Origin: Roseiflexus sp034432635
GTDB lineage: Bacteria > Chloroflexota > Chloroflexia > Chloroflexales > Roseiflexaceae
NCBI GenBank assembly: GCA_034432635.1
Contig: DAOUBK010000115.1
Location: 1 to 64,000, forward strand
DNA: 64,000 nucleotides
Reading direction: 5' to 3'
Positions 33,633-42,967 of the stretch are shown piece by piece; position 1 is the first letter of the stretch; each line of letters begins with the position of its first letter. Made by a program: the position numbers and the translations under genes. The notes under the pieces were generated by a model. That model did no database searches. It saw only the letters and a list, made by a program, of their open reading frames with translations, and was not told where the DNA came from.

Positions 33633-35680
33633 CGATGTCTTCCCATCTTGATCTTTCGCATGCAGAATTGACCTGCATGCTGGATATTGCGCCCCGTTTT
33701 GCGCTGGTAGGTCTGGGGCTGATGGGCGAACATCGGGCGCTGGAGTCGTCGCCGCTCTTCGTGGCAGTCATTGATGCGCAGATCGTCGATGCGCATACGC
33801 CGGACCTGTATGCGCGGAGTGTGTCGGTGGACGACGATACTCCTGGACGACGACATGGATGCATCGAACTGGTGCATGCCGGTTTGGGGATTGTGATCGA
33901 TTACCATGTCGTGCGCTACACCAATGCGTTTGCCGTCGAAACCTGGATTGTCGTGCGGAATGAAGGGGTTGTGCCGCGTCGGGTGACACGCCTGGACTCA
34001 CTGGCGCTCGATCTGGTTCCCGGCAGGTACGACCTGCGGGCGTATACCGGTGCGTGGGGCGCCGAGTTCGAGCCGCAGTCAATGCCGTTGACGTCCCCGG
34101 TTACCCTCGAAAGTCGTTCCGGTCGCTCATCGCACGGTCATCATCCCTGGTTTGCCCTGATGTGTGACGGGCGCTCGATCATCTCTGGCGCGGTCGCCTG
34201 GTCGGGGAACTGGACGATCCGGTTGATGCCACATCCGGAAGAGGTAGTCGCACTTTCGGCGGGGTTGCACGATTGGGAATTTGCCGTTGATCTTGCACCT
34301 GACGCATCGGTTGAGGCGCCGCCGGTTGTGCTGGTGTTTGCCCACGGAGATGATCTCGACGAAGCAGCGGTTCAGTTTGCGCGTTTGGGGCGACGCTTCT
34401 GGTATCCGCGCAATGCGCTCGCCGACCGCTTGCCGGTTGAGTGGAACCACTGGTGGGCGTATGAAGATCGGTCGCTCGATGAGGCGACATTCCGCGCCAA
34501 CGTCGATGTTGCTGCCCGGATGGGGATTGAGGTGTGCACTCTCGATGCCGGTTGGTTTGGTGCGTCCGACGCCGGAACGCACTGGTACGATCAGCGCGGC
34601 GACTGGGGGATGGTCAATGCTGCCCGATTTCCCTCCGGTATTCGTGCACTCGCCGATTACGTCCACGCGCAGGGCATGCGTTTCGGTATCTGGTGTGAAA
34701 TCGAAGGGTTGGGAAACCACGCGCAACTGCTGGAAACGCATCCTGATTTTGTGGCGATGCGTGATGGCAGGCGGATCGGGTATGTGTGTCTGGGTAATCC
34801 GGCAGCGCAGCAATGGGCATTCGATACGCTCGATCATCTCATCCGCGACTATGGGTGCGACTGGATCAAACTCGATTTCAATCTCGACCCTGGCGCTGGA
34901 TGTAACCGCGCTGACCACGGTCATGGCGTGGGAGACGGGTTGTATGCACATTACCGCGGATACTATGCCCTGCTCGACCGGGTGCGTGCTGCTTATCCCC
35001 ATGTGGTGCTGGAAAATTGCTCATCGGGTGGTCTGCGGATCGACACAGGTATTGCGCGCCACACCCACATGGCGTTTCTGAGCGATCCCGACTGGCCCGA
35101 ACATAGTTTGCAGGTCTTCTGGGGTGCGACACAGATGCTGGCGCCGGATGCCTGCCTGCACTGGGGCTACTGCGAGTGGGCGTTCGCCAAGCACCCGAGT
35201 CAGACGTTCAATCCACGTGATCCGTCGCTCCAACCGCATCAGGTTGATTTCTACACCCGCATTTCGATGCTGCGCCGCTTCGGTTTTTCGCAGCGACTAC
35301 CCGATCTGCCAGAGCGGGTCGCACAGCGTTATGCGGATCACATCGCCTTCTACAAAGCGGTTATGCGGCAGTTCGTGCGTGAGGCGGATATGTACCAGCT
35401 GACGGGGCAACCGCTTGGCGAGGGGCGCGGCGATCGATGGGTCGGTTTTCAATATCGAATGCCCGACGGCAGCGATCATCTGGTCGTCGTCTTTCGTCTG
35501 CCGGGCGCTGAACCGGCGCGTGTGCTGCGTCTGAAACATCTGCAACCTGATCGGACCCACACCCTGTTCTGGGTCGATGCCGGTCAGCAAACGCAGGTGA
35601 GCGGCGCTGCCCTGATGGAGACCGGATTACGCTTCGATAATCTGCCTGAAGAAGGCTCGGCGCTGGTGCGGATCTGGTGA
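33629..35680 (+). CDS. GH36 alpha-galactosidase
   Basis: 683 aa. N-terminal beta-sandwich followed by a barrel with NHWWAYEDRSLDEATFRANV, TLDAGWFG, and the nucleophile block CDWIKLDFN (Asp416). The acid/base block is ENCSSGG, then LSDPDW (Asp486 or Asp488). It hydrolyses terminal alpha-1,6-galactosides such as melibiose or raffinose. No signal peptide, so cytoplasmic, consistent with the sugar importer that follows. ATG 33629 overlaps the gntR stop (ATGA). About 100 bp separate it from the permease genes. Confidence 0.9.
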   Translation: MTMSSHLDLSHAELTCMLDIAPRFALVGLGLMGEHRALESSPLFVAVIDAQIVDAHTPDLYARSVSVDDDTPGRRHGCIELVHAGLGIVIDYHVVRYTNAFAVETWIVVRNEGVVPRRVTRLDSLALDLVPGRYDLRAYTGAWGAEFEPQSMPLTSPVTLESRSGRSSHGHHPWFALMCDGRSIISGAVAWSGNWTIRLMPHPEEVVALSAGLHDWEFAVDLAPDASVEAPPVVLVFAHGDDLDEAAVQFARLGRRFWYPRNALADRLPVEWNHWWAYEDRSLDEATFRANVDVAARMGIEVCTLDAGWFGASDAGTHWYDQRGDWGMVNAARFPSGIRALADYVHAQGMRFGIWCEIEGLGNHAQLLETHPDFVAMRDGRRIGYVCLGNPAAQQWAFDTLDHLIRDYGCDWIKLDFNLDPGAGCNRADHGHGVGDGLYAHYRGYYALLDRVRAAYPHVVLENCSSGGLRIDTGIARHTHMAFLSDPDWPEHSLQVFWGATQMLAPDACLHWGYCEWAFAKHPSQTFNPRDPSLQPHQVDFYTRISMLRRFGFSQRLPDLPERVAQRYADHIAFYKAVMRQFVREADMYQLTGQPLGEGRGDRWVGFQYRMPDGSDHLVVVFRLPGAEPARVLRLKHLQPDRTHTLFWVDAGQQTQVSGAALMETGLRFDNLPEEGSALVRIW

Positions 35681-35778
35681 AATCTCCGCCAAATCGTTCA
35701 CCTTCCGTCGATTGGCGCGTCTGTTTCACTTCCAACCGATACTGAACACTGTCGTTTATCTCAGCGGAGAGCAGATCT

Positions 35779-36729
35779 GTGGATACGCCGCATACCCAAC
35801 CACACCTCTCAGTGCAGCGCCCAGTGCGCCGGGTGAGCCGACGCCGGCGCGTCGAAGCCATCAACGCCTATATCTTCATGGCGCCAGCGATCCTTGGATT
35901 GATCCTCTTTACACTGGGTCCCATGGCGGCTTCATTTCTGCTCAGTTTCACCGAGTACAACATTTTGACCGACCCGCGCTGGAACGGGCTGGCAAACTAC
36001 GAAAAACTCTTCAATGACAAACTCTTCTGGCAGTCACTCAGGGTGAGCGCCATCTACTCCATCGTCAGCGTTCCCCTGGGATTGGTGATCGCCCTCGGTC
36101 TGGCACTGCTCCTGAACCACAAAATGCGCGGGATCATGGTCTTCCGCTCGGTGTACTACCTGCCGACCGTCATTTCTGGCGTCGGAGTGGCGATGCTCTG
36201 GCGCTGGTTATTCAACGGCGATTTTGGCATCATCAACATCCTGCTGCGCGGGGTTGGCATCCGTGGTCCCAACTGGCTCTTCGACGAAACCTGGTCGCTA
36301 GTGGCGCTGATCATCGCCAGTTTGTGGGGCATTGGCGGAACGATGCTGATCTTTCTGGCAGGATTGCAGGGGATACCTCAGGAACTGTACGAGGCTGCCG
36401 AGATCGATGGCGCCGGACGATGGCGCCAGTTCGTCAATATCACCCTGCCGATGATCTCGCACGTCACCTTCTTCAATCTGGTGTTGGGCGTCATCGGTGC
36501 ATTACAGGTCTTTACCGACGCCTATGTGATTACCGGTGGCGGACCGAACAATGCCACCCTGTTTCTATCGGTCTATCTCTACCGTCATGCCTTTCAGTAC
36601 CTGAACTTCGGGTATGCGGCAGCGGTTGCGTGGGTGCTGTTCCTGATCGTGCTGGCGTTGACATTGCTGGTCTTCAAATCGTCGCCGCTCTGGGTCTACT
36701 ACGAGAGTGAGCGACCGGGGAGGGGTTGA
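35779..36729 (+). CDS. sugar ABC transporter permease (MalF/LacF type)
   Basis: 316 aa inner-membrane protein with six main hydrophobic helices and the conserved EAA loop (ELYEAAEIDGAGRWRQFVNI), which contacts the ATPase. Start is GTG 35779 after a ggaga element; the protein starts with a charged stretch RRVSRRRRVEAI before the first helix. Paired with the next gene: the stop and start overlap by one base. Imports oligosaccharides, here probably alpha-galactosides. Confidence 0.9.
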   Translation: MDTPHTQPHLSVQRPVRRVSRRRRVEAINAYIFMAPAILGLILFTLGPMAASFLLSFTEYNILTDPRWNGLANYEKLFNDKLFWQSLRVSAIYSIVSVPLGLVIALGLALLLNHKMRGIMVFRSVYYLPTVISGVGVAMLWRWLFNGDFGIINILLRGVGIRGPNWLFDETWSLVALIIASLWGIGGTMLIFLAGLQGIPQELYEAAEIDGAGRWRQFVNITLPMISHVTFFNLVLGVIGALQVFTDAYVITGGGPNNATLFLSVYLYRHAFQYLNFGYAAAVAWVLFLIVLALTLLVFKSSPLWVYYESERPGRG

Positions 36730-37604
36730 TGGGTGTGCGCAGCGCTGCGTTACCATTCTGGCGGACACGTCGTGGACAGGCGCGTCTTACCTTGCTGGCA
36801 GTACTGACGATTGCGCTGGCAGGCTCGACACTGGTGCTGATTCCCTTTTTCTGGATGGTCTCGACGTCGTTGAAACAGGCGAGCGAGGTGTATCTCTCAC
36901 CGCCGGTCTGGTTCCCCAATCCGCCGCAGTGGGGGAACTACGTGCAGGCGGTGACCCGTGTACCGTTTCATCTGTATGCCTGGAACACGACGATCATCGT
37001 AGGACTGGTGACAGTCGGCACGCTCTTTTCGTGCTCGATCAGCGCCTACGGGTTCGCGCGCCTGGCGGCGCCAGGTAAGAATTTCATCTTTATGCTCCTC
37101 CTCTCAACTCTGATGTTGCCCAGTGCGGTGACGCTGGTGCCGACGTACCTGTTGTTCAACGCGCTGGGATGGGTTGGCTCATTCCTGCCGCTGATCGTGC
37201 CAGCCTATTTTGGTAGTGCGTTCTTCATCTTTTTGCTGCGCCAGTTCTACCTTACCATTCCGCGCGAACTCGAAGAAGCGGCTACGATCGATGGGGCGAA
37301 TGTCTATCAAATCTGGTGGCGCATTATGATGCCGCTCAGTCACCCTGTGCTTGCCACGGTGGTGGTCTTCACCTTTGTTGGGACGTACAACGACTTCTTC
37401 ACGCCGCTGATCTACCTTTCCGACGAAAGCAAGCGCACGATTGCAGTGGCGTTGTCCTATTTCCAGGGTTCGCCGCGGATCGGACCCCAGATGCACCTGC
37501 TGATGGCTGCCGTCACGATCTCGATCGTGCCGCCGCTCATCCTGTTCATCATCGCCCAGCGTTACTTTGTGCGTGGGATCGTTATGACCGGTATAAAGGG
37601 CTAA
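36729..37604 (+). CDS. sugar ABC transporter permease (MalG/LacG type)
   Basis: 291 aa, six hydrophobic helices, EAA loop ELEEAATIDGANVYQIWWRI, ending in GIVMTGIKG as typical of carbohydrate permeases. ATG 36729 is chosen because a GA-rich ribosome site (gggaggggt) lies just upstream. It forms the transport pore with the preceding protein. No ATP-binding subunit lies in this operon, so a shared MsmK/MalK-like ATPase from elsewhere must be used. Confidence 0.9.
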   Translation: MGVRSAALPFWRTRRGQARLTLLAVLTIALAGSTLVLIPFFWMVSTSLKQASEVYLSPPVWFPNPPQWGNYVQAVTRVPFHLYAWNTTIIVGLVTVGTLFSCSISAYGFARLAAPGKNFIFMLLLSTLMLPSAVTLVPTYLLFNALGWVGSFLPLIVPAYFGSAFFIFLLRQFYLTIPRELEEAATIDGANVYQIWWRIMMPLSHPVLATVVVFTFVGTYNDFFTPLIYLSDESKRTIAVALSYFQGSPRIGPQMHLLMAAVTISIVPPLILFIIAQRYFVRGIVMTGIKG

Positions 37605-37628
37605 TGTATGCAGAGGGAGGATTCCATC

Positions 37629-39005
37629 ATGGCAAAACGAGTCGATCACCTCACCCGTCGTTTGAGTCGGCGGCAGTTCTTGCGGGGGTCAGCAATCGGC
37701 GGAGCGGCGCTGACATCCGGCATCCTGGCAGCCTGTAGTTCGTCACCGATGCCCTCGACAGGAAACGTGCCTGCATCGGCACCAACACAGGTTTCCAGTG
37801 AGCCGGTAAAGATACGCGCTCTCATGTGGAGCAATGGACCCGTCATCGATGAGAACTTCAAAGTCCGTGCTCAGATGTTCAACGAAGCGTTCAAGGGACA
37901 GTACGATCTCGATCTGCAACTTCTACCCTACGATCAATACTGGCCCCGCATCGATCTGGCATATGGCTCGAAGAACCCGTATGATCTCTATTTCTTCGAT
38001 GTACAGGCGTATGGGCATTACCGGGCCGGCCTGCTTGCGAACATTCAGCCCTACGTCGATCTGGCGCCAGAGTTGATGAATGCCGAAGAATATCCGGTGG
38101 CACTCTACGATGCCTGGCGCTTCGATGGCAGTAATCTGTACGGTCTCCCCGAAAATATCCAGGTGCTGGCGCTCTACTACAACCGCGACCTGTTCGATGC
38201 CGAAGGTCTGGCATATCCCGATAATACCTGGACCTGGGACAATGTGCTCGATGCAGCGACGAAACTGACGAAGCGCAACGGGGATGAAACGACGCAATGG
38301 GGGATGGATATCGGTGTGATGGATATCTGGTGGGGTGCGCAGACTCTCGCGTGGGCGATGGGTGGCGGGTTCTTCGATAAAATCGTCGAGCCAACGAAGT
38401 TTCAGGTGAGCGATCCGGTCAATGTCCAGGCATTGACGTTTCTGCGCGACCTGATCTTTGTGCATAAAGTGGCGCCGACCAAGACGCAACGCTCAGCAGT
38501 TGCGCAGGATATCGGCATTTTCCAGACTGGCAAGGTAGGAATGTTCTTCGATGGCATCTGGGCGATCAGCGGGTTTCAGGATGTGCCGTTCAAGTGGGAT
38601 ATGGCGCCGCTGCCCCTGTGGAAGGATAAGCGTGTATCCGCCTACTGGCTGGGTGGGCAGGTCATCCCGAAAGACTCGAAAGTTATCGATGCTGCCTTTG
38701 CCTTCTCCCGCTGGTCGGCGACAACGTACCAGAAGACGATGGCGAGCAATCACGACTGGATCCCGATTGCACGCTCGGCGCGCGAGTCTGAAGAGATGTA
38801 CGTCGGGCAACCAGCCGGTCTGCGGTCGGTGCTGGGGACGATCGAGGGTGCGCGGCTGGGCGATTTCTATTCCCGCAACAATCAGCAGATCTTCGGTGAG
38901 GTGCTGCTGCCAACGTTCGATCTGATGTTCCTCGGAACCATCACGCCGGAAGAGGCGGCAAAGAAGATCGACGAGGAAGCAAACGCTCTCCTGGCGAAAG
39001 GATAA
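37629..39005 (+). CDS. sugar ABC transporter substrate-binding lipoprotein
   Basis: 458 aa of the carbohydrate family-1 extracellular binding proteins. The signal peptide carries a twin-arginine-like motif (SRRQFLRG, about residues 14-21) and a lipobox LAAC, then a Ser/Pro/Thr spacer. ATG 37629 is chosen: agggagga is 7 nt upstream, and the alternative ATG 37608 overlaps it. It probably captures galactosides at the cell surface for the two permeases. 24 bp separate it from the second permease gene. Confidence 0.9.
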   Translation: MAKRVDHLTRRLSRRQFLRGSAIGGAALTSGILAACSSSPMPSTGNVPASAPTQVSSEPVKIRALMWSNGPVIDENFKVRAQMFNEAFKGQYDLDLQLLPYDQYWPRIDLAYGSKNPYDLYFFDVQAYGHYRAGLLANIQPYVDLAPELMNAEEYPVALYDAWRFDGSNLYGLPENIQVLALYYNRDLFDAEGLAYPDNTWTWDNVLDAATKLTKRNGDETTQWGMDIGVMDIWWGAQTLAWAMGGGFFDKIVEPTKFQVSDPVNVQALTFLRDLIFVHKVAPTKTQRSAVAQDIGIFQTGKVGMFFDGIWAISGFQDVPFKWDMAPLPLWKDKRVSAYWLGGQVIPKDSKVIDAAFAFSRWSATTYQKTMASNHDWIPIARSARESEEMYVGQPAGLRSVLGTIEGARLGDFYSRNNQQIFGEVLLPTFDLMFLGTITPEEAAKKIDEEANALLAKG

Positions 39006-39009
39006 TACG

Positions 39010-41034
39010 ATGACCCGAAGCGGATCGGGTGACTCGTTCGAGACCTGGTCGATGGCAACCGGTCAGATCGATCTGATTGTATCGCTGGCGCATGGGCGCC
39101 TGACCTGGTCGATGACGGGGACGGCAGTGGGTCTGGATGGTGAGGCTACGGTGTTGCGCGACCTCAACGTTGATGGTCGGCATCCTGTATGGTGCCGTGT
39201 GGTCGAGATGCGTGATCAGGCGACGGGCGATGGAGGGCGATTGTTGACCCTGACGGTTGAAGCCGCCGATGGCGGATTACGCCTGACCTGCTGGTTCCAC
39301 CTGTTTGCCGACCATCCGTTCGTGCGTACCTGGGCGGCGCTGGAGAACCGGAGCAGCGCCGACTTGCTGATCGATCAATGCGACATACTGACGCTTGCGC
39401 CGCGTGGTGTGCCGCCGCTGCATCTGTTTCACGTCGAACAGTTTAGCTGGAACTATCGGCGCGACTTTTTCAGCCAGCACGAAGTATGGTTGCGACCGGG
39501 GTGCGCTCCCCACGAGATTCGGATGGGTTCGTACCCCGCCCACCACTGGGGGCCGACCAGTTGCGCCTGGTTTGCGCTCCGCGACGGTTTGCCCGATTGG
39601 AACGAGGAACCGCCAAAGAGCGGACGGGGAATTGTGTGCGGTATCGAGTTCAACGGTAAAAGCCGGTTGCACGCCTGGGCGACGCCCAACCAGGTACACC
39701 TGGTGAGCCGGATCGATGCGCTGGCGCATCGTCTTGTGCCGGGCGCGATCTTCGAGATACCGGCTTCCTTCGTGGGCCGCTTCGAAGGAGATTGGGACGA
39801 AGCAGGGTATGTGACACAGCGTTTCGCTGAAGCACACGTGCATCCACCCATGCCTGATGATCGCTACCCCTGGGTGCAGTACAACTCCTGGCGGTACGAA
39901 CAGAACATCAACGAGGAGCAGCAACTGGCGGCAATCGACCGTTGCGCTGAATTGGGCGTTGAATTGGCAGTGATGGATCTCGGTTGGGCACGGATGATCG
40001 GCGACTGGCGCCCCGATCCGGTCAAGTTTCCGCGCGGGTTGCGTCCGCTTGTTGAGCGTGCGCATTCGTATGGTATGCGGTTTGGCGTTCACGTCGCGCT
40101 GGCACAGTGCAACCCCGAAGCGCCGGTTGCCAAAGCGCATCCGGAATGGCTCATTCACACCGGCAACGATTACTACGGTGCAGGTCCGCTCTGCCTGGGG
40201 CACGAGCCATGTCGTACCTGGCTCATCGATCAACTCATACGCTTGATCGACGAAGAGGGGATCGACTACATCATCCAGGACGGCGAGGATATGGTGAAGC
40301 AGTGCGAGCGGAGCGATCATACGCACGCGCCGGGTGACAGCAACTATGCCGGTTCGCAGTATGGTCTGGATATCGTGATCGAATCGCTCCGCCGCGCCCG
40401 ACCCTACGTTGTGCTCGAAAATTGTGAGGACGGCGGTTGCATGATGACGTACAAAATGGCGCGGCTGTACCACACGAGCATCACAGTTGACAATACCTCA
40501 TCCTACGCTATGCGACAGGGTGTGTATGGTGCATCCTATCCATTTTCACCGCGCTACAGCGTGCGCTACATGCAGGACGATCCTTCGCGCTATACCCTGC
40601 GCAGTTCGATCTTCGGCGGACCGCTGATCCTGATGCAACGCATTACTGAATGGGACGAGGCGCAGATTGCCGAGACGCGGCAGGCGATTGAGCAGTACAA
40701 AGAATTGCGTCGTCTTATCCGCCAGGCGAAGATCATCCACCTGAAAGCGCCGCAGCACAACATTGACGGTCTAGGATGGGGATGGGACGCCATTCAGGCA
40801 GTTGCGCCGGATAAATCGCGCAGCGTCGTGATGATCTACCGCACACAGGGTGATCTGGCGGAACGCACATTCAGGCCGCGCGGCTTACTCCCCGAGGCGT
40901 GCTATGCGGTTCGGTTCGTTGACAGCGGTCGCATCCTTCAGTGCGTCGGCGCCGAACTGGAGCGTAATGGGATAACCATAACGCTTGACGAATTCGATTC
41001 TGAGATTGTGATGCTAGAGAGGGTTGAAGGTTGA
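39010..41034 (+). CDS. GH36-like alpha-galactosidase, second copy
   Basis: 674 aa, distantly related to the first galactosidase. Barrel motifs: YPWVQYNSWRYEQNINEEQQ, ELAVMDLGWARMIGDW, nucleophile region DYIIQDGED (candidate Asp424), ENCEDGG, and acid/base region SITVDNTSSY (candidate Asp494). The different nucleophile context (QDG rather than KLDF) suggests another GH36 subfamily and another substrate, perhaps longer or alpha-1,3/1,4-linked. Cytoplasmic, no signal peptide. Its stop overlaps the next start by 4 nt. Confidence 0.82.
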   Translation: MTRSGSGDSFETWSMATGQIDLIVSLAHGRLTWSMTGTAVGLDGEATVLRDLNVDGRHPVWCRVVEMRDQATGDGGRLLTLTVEAADGGLRLTCWFHLFADHPFVRTWAALENRSSADLLIDQCDILTLAPRGVPPLHLFHVEQFSWNYRRDFFSQHEVWLRPGCAPHEIRMGSYPAHHWGPTSCAWFALRDGLPDWNEEPPKSGRGIVCGIEFNGKSRLHAWATPNQVHLVSRIDALAHRLVPGAIFEIPASFVGRFEGDWDEAGYVTQRFAEAHVHPPMPDDRYPWVQYNSWRYEQNINEEQQLAAIDRCAELGVELAVMDLGWARMIGDWRPDPVKFPRGLRPLVERAHSYGMRFGVHVALAQCNPEAPVAKAHPEWLIHTGNDYYGAGPLCLGHEPCRTWLIDQLIRLIDEEGIDYIIQDGEDMVKQCERSDHTHAPGDSNYAGSQYGLDIVIESLRRARPYVVLENCEDGGCMMTYKMARLYHTSITVDNTSSYAMRQGVYGASYPFSPRYSVRYMQDDPSRYTLRSSIFGGPLILMQRITEWDEAQIAETRQAIEQYKELRRLIRQAKIIHLKAPQHNIDGLGWGWDAIQAVAPDKSRSVVMIYRTQGDLAERTFRPRGLLPEACYAVRFVDSGRILQCVGAELERNGITITLDEFDSEIVMLERVEG

Positions 41035-42026
41035 TCCATACGGTTCGCTTCGATCCACACTGGACCTACTGCCGGTTTCAGGCGCTATTGCTCGAAAATC
41101 GCTATCTGCGCGCCGTTGTGTTGCCGGAGTTGGGCGCAAAAATCTGGTCGCTGGTCGATAAGATTGCAGACCGTGAAGCGCTCTGGCACAACCCGCGTGT
41201 ACCACCGCGCCCGGCAGTTTACGGCGCTGCGTATGACGACTGGTTCTGCGGCGGATGGGACGAACTGTTTCCCAACGATGCGCCAGCATCTGTCAGCGGC
41301 GATGTGTATCCCGACCATGGCGAGTTATGGTCGATGCCGTATAACTGGCAGGTGGAAGTTGATGCCCACGAGGTGCGTGTACGACTGAGCCGCAGTGGTG
41401 TGGTGACGCCAACATTCGTCGAGAAATGGATCACGCTGCGCGCCGATGAGCCGGTGATGCGTCTTCGCTACCGGATCCGCAATGATGGGTATGCACCGCT
41501 CGACTTCCTGCTCAAACTTCATCCTGCGCTGGCGATTTCTCCTGCCTGCCGGATCGATCTTCCGGCGCGCACCGTGATCATCGATGAAGGGTTCCGTCAG
41601 CGACTCGGTGCAACGGTCGAGCGGTTCACCTGGCCCCTGGCACGATCCGATGCTGAAACGACAGTTGATCTGCGGCAGGTTCCGCCCCAAAGCGCCGGAC
41701 TGTGCGACTTCTTCTATGCCGTCGAACTCGACCACGGGTGGTGTGCGTTAACTGATACGGCGCGCGCTGCTGGCTTCGGACTGGCGTTCGATCCGGCGGT
41801 GTTTCGTTCGGTATGGGTCTTTGGGGCATATGGGGGCTGGCGTGGTCTATACACCGCCATCCTTGAACCATGCACCGGCTATCCCTATCGTCTCGAAGAA
41901 GCGATTGCGCAGGGAACCGTCAGCCGGTTGGCAGCCGGAGCAGAGTTCGACACTGAAGTGACGGCTGTGCTCTATCGTGGTGTGGGCAGTGTGAGTCATA
42001 TCGACTGTGATGGAGCATTGAGATGA
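41031..42026 (+). CDS. galactose-mutarotase-like carbohydrate-binding protein
   Basis: 331 aa, mostly beta strands. LGAKIWSLVDKIADREALWH near residues 32-51, GGWDELFPNDA, HGELWSMPYNW and EPCTGYP resemble aldose-1-epimerase-like (DUF4432/DUF5107-type) superfold members. Mutarotases interconvert alpha and beta anomers, which would help feed a galactose dehydrogenase. Translation starts at TTG 41031, coupled to the galactosidase stop. It overlaps the SDR gene by 4 nt. The catalytic His/Glu pair was not confirmed. Confidence 0.72.
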   Translation: MIHTVRFDPHWTYCRFQALLLENRYLRAVVLPELGAKIWSLVDKIADREALWHNPRVPPRPAVYGAAYDDWFCGGWDELFPNDAPASVSGDVYPDHGELWSMPYNWQVEVDAHEVRVRLSRSGVVTPTFVEKWITLRADEPVMRLRYRIRNDGYAPLDFLLKLHPALAISPACRIDLPARTVIIDEGFRQRLGATVERFTWPLARSDAETTVDLRQVPPQSAGLCDFFYAVELDHGWCALTDTARAAGFGLAFDPAVFRSVWVFGAYGGWRGLYTAILEPCTGYPYRLEEAIAQGTVSRLAAGAEFDTEVTAVLYRGVGSVSHIDCDGALR

Positions 42027-42796
42027 AAGGCTTCCTCAAAGGAAACGTTGCGTTGATCACCGGAGCAGCCAGCGGCATCGGGCGTGCAACGGCGCTGGCG
42101 CTGGCGCGCGATGGCGCTGCGGTTGTCGTGGCTGACATCGACGCACCACGCGGTGCGGAAACCGTCGCGACAATCGGTGATGCTGGCGGACGAGCGTACT
42201 TCGTGCTGGCGGATGTCACCCGTGACGCAGAACGAATGGTCGAAGCCGCAGTGCAGGAGTTCGGGCGACTCGATATCCTGGTGAACAACGCCGGCATCTT
42301 CTCCACCGCCGATCTGCTCGACATCGCATTCGATCAATGGAAGCGCGTCGTTGATGTGATGTACTTTGGCACATTTCGTTGCAGTCAGGCAGCGGCGCGG
42401 CAGATGGTCCGCCAGGGCGGAGGAGGGCGCATCGTCAATATCTCCTCGGTCAACGCCTTTCTCGGCATGCCCCAGTCCAGCCATTACAACTCGGCGAAAG
42501 GCGCAATTGATCAATTAACGCGCTGTCTGGCGGTCGAACTGGCACCTCACGGCATCCTGGTGAATGGGGTCGCGCCGGGTTTCGTGGAAACGCCTATGGC
42601 AATCGTCAACGGGGTCAACGAGCACGAAACGCCAGAGTTTCAGGAGTTCTATGTGCGCCGACGGCGCATTCCACTGGCGCGACCTGCACTGCCCGCAGAG
42701 ATTGCCGAAGCAGTGGCGTTCCTCGTTTCACCTCGCTGCACCTACATCACCGGGCATACGCTGGTTGTCGATGGCGGGCTATCGATAACATTTTGA
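42023..42796 (+). CDS. SDR oxidoreductase (sugar dehydrogenase-like)
   Basis: 257 aa. TGAASGIGRATALAL (cofactor), ADIDAPRG (Asp-containing, NAD preference), NNAGIF, catalytic YNSAK (Tyr-X3-Lys), and the family C-terminus TYITGHTLVVDGG. Close in type to glucose/galactose 1-dehydrogenases and 3-oxoacyl reductases. As the last gene of the galactoside operon, coupled by ATGA overlap, it probably oxidises galactose or a related sugar to the lactone; the divergent dehydratase could act next. This pathway is inference. Confidence 0.83.
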   Translation: MKGFLKGNVALITGAASGIGRATALALARDGAAVVVADIDAPRGAETVATIGDAGGRAYFVLADVTRDAERMVEAAVQEFGRLDILVNNAGIFSTADLLDIAFDQWKRVVDVMYFGTFRCSQAAARQMVRQGGGGRIVNISSVNAFLGMPQSSHYNSAKGAIDQLTRCLAVELAPHGILVNGVAPGFVETPMAIVNGVNEHETPEFQEFYVRRRRIPLARPALPAEIAEAVAFLVSPRCTYITGHTLVVDGGLSITF

Positions 42797-42884
42797 TACT
42801 GCTGTACAGAAGAAAACACGCTTCAGTCTCCTCGAAACGGTATTTCTGTTCTACACGTGCATAATGCTCTCATCAGGCAACCCC

Positions 42885-42915
42885 TTCGATACGGTTCGGC
42901 GACCTGTGCTATAGT
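42885..42915 (+). promoter_or_regulatory. promoter of the MFS/spermidine synthase-like gene
   Basis: Extended -10 TGcTATAGT (42907-42915); weak TTCGAT (42885-42890) at a 19-bp spacing. 52 bp upstream of the TTG start. Confidence 0.55.
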
Positions 42916-42967
42916 TACCCTGGCGTATCAAAGCCATGATGTTCCGGTTGCAAAGAGGAGGCCTGGT

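Noticed and set aside
39277..40473. 398-aa antisense ORF in the second galactosidase gene
   Set aside because: Typical GC-rich shadow ORF; the plus-strand gene has clear catalytic motifs.
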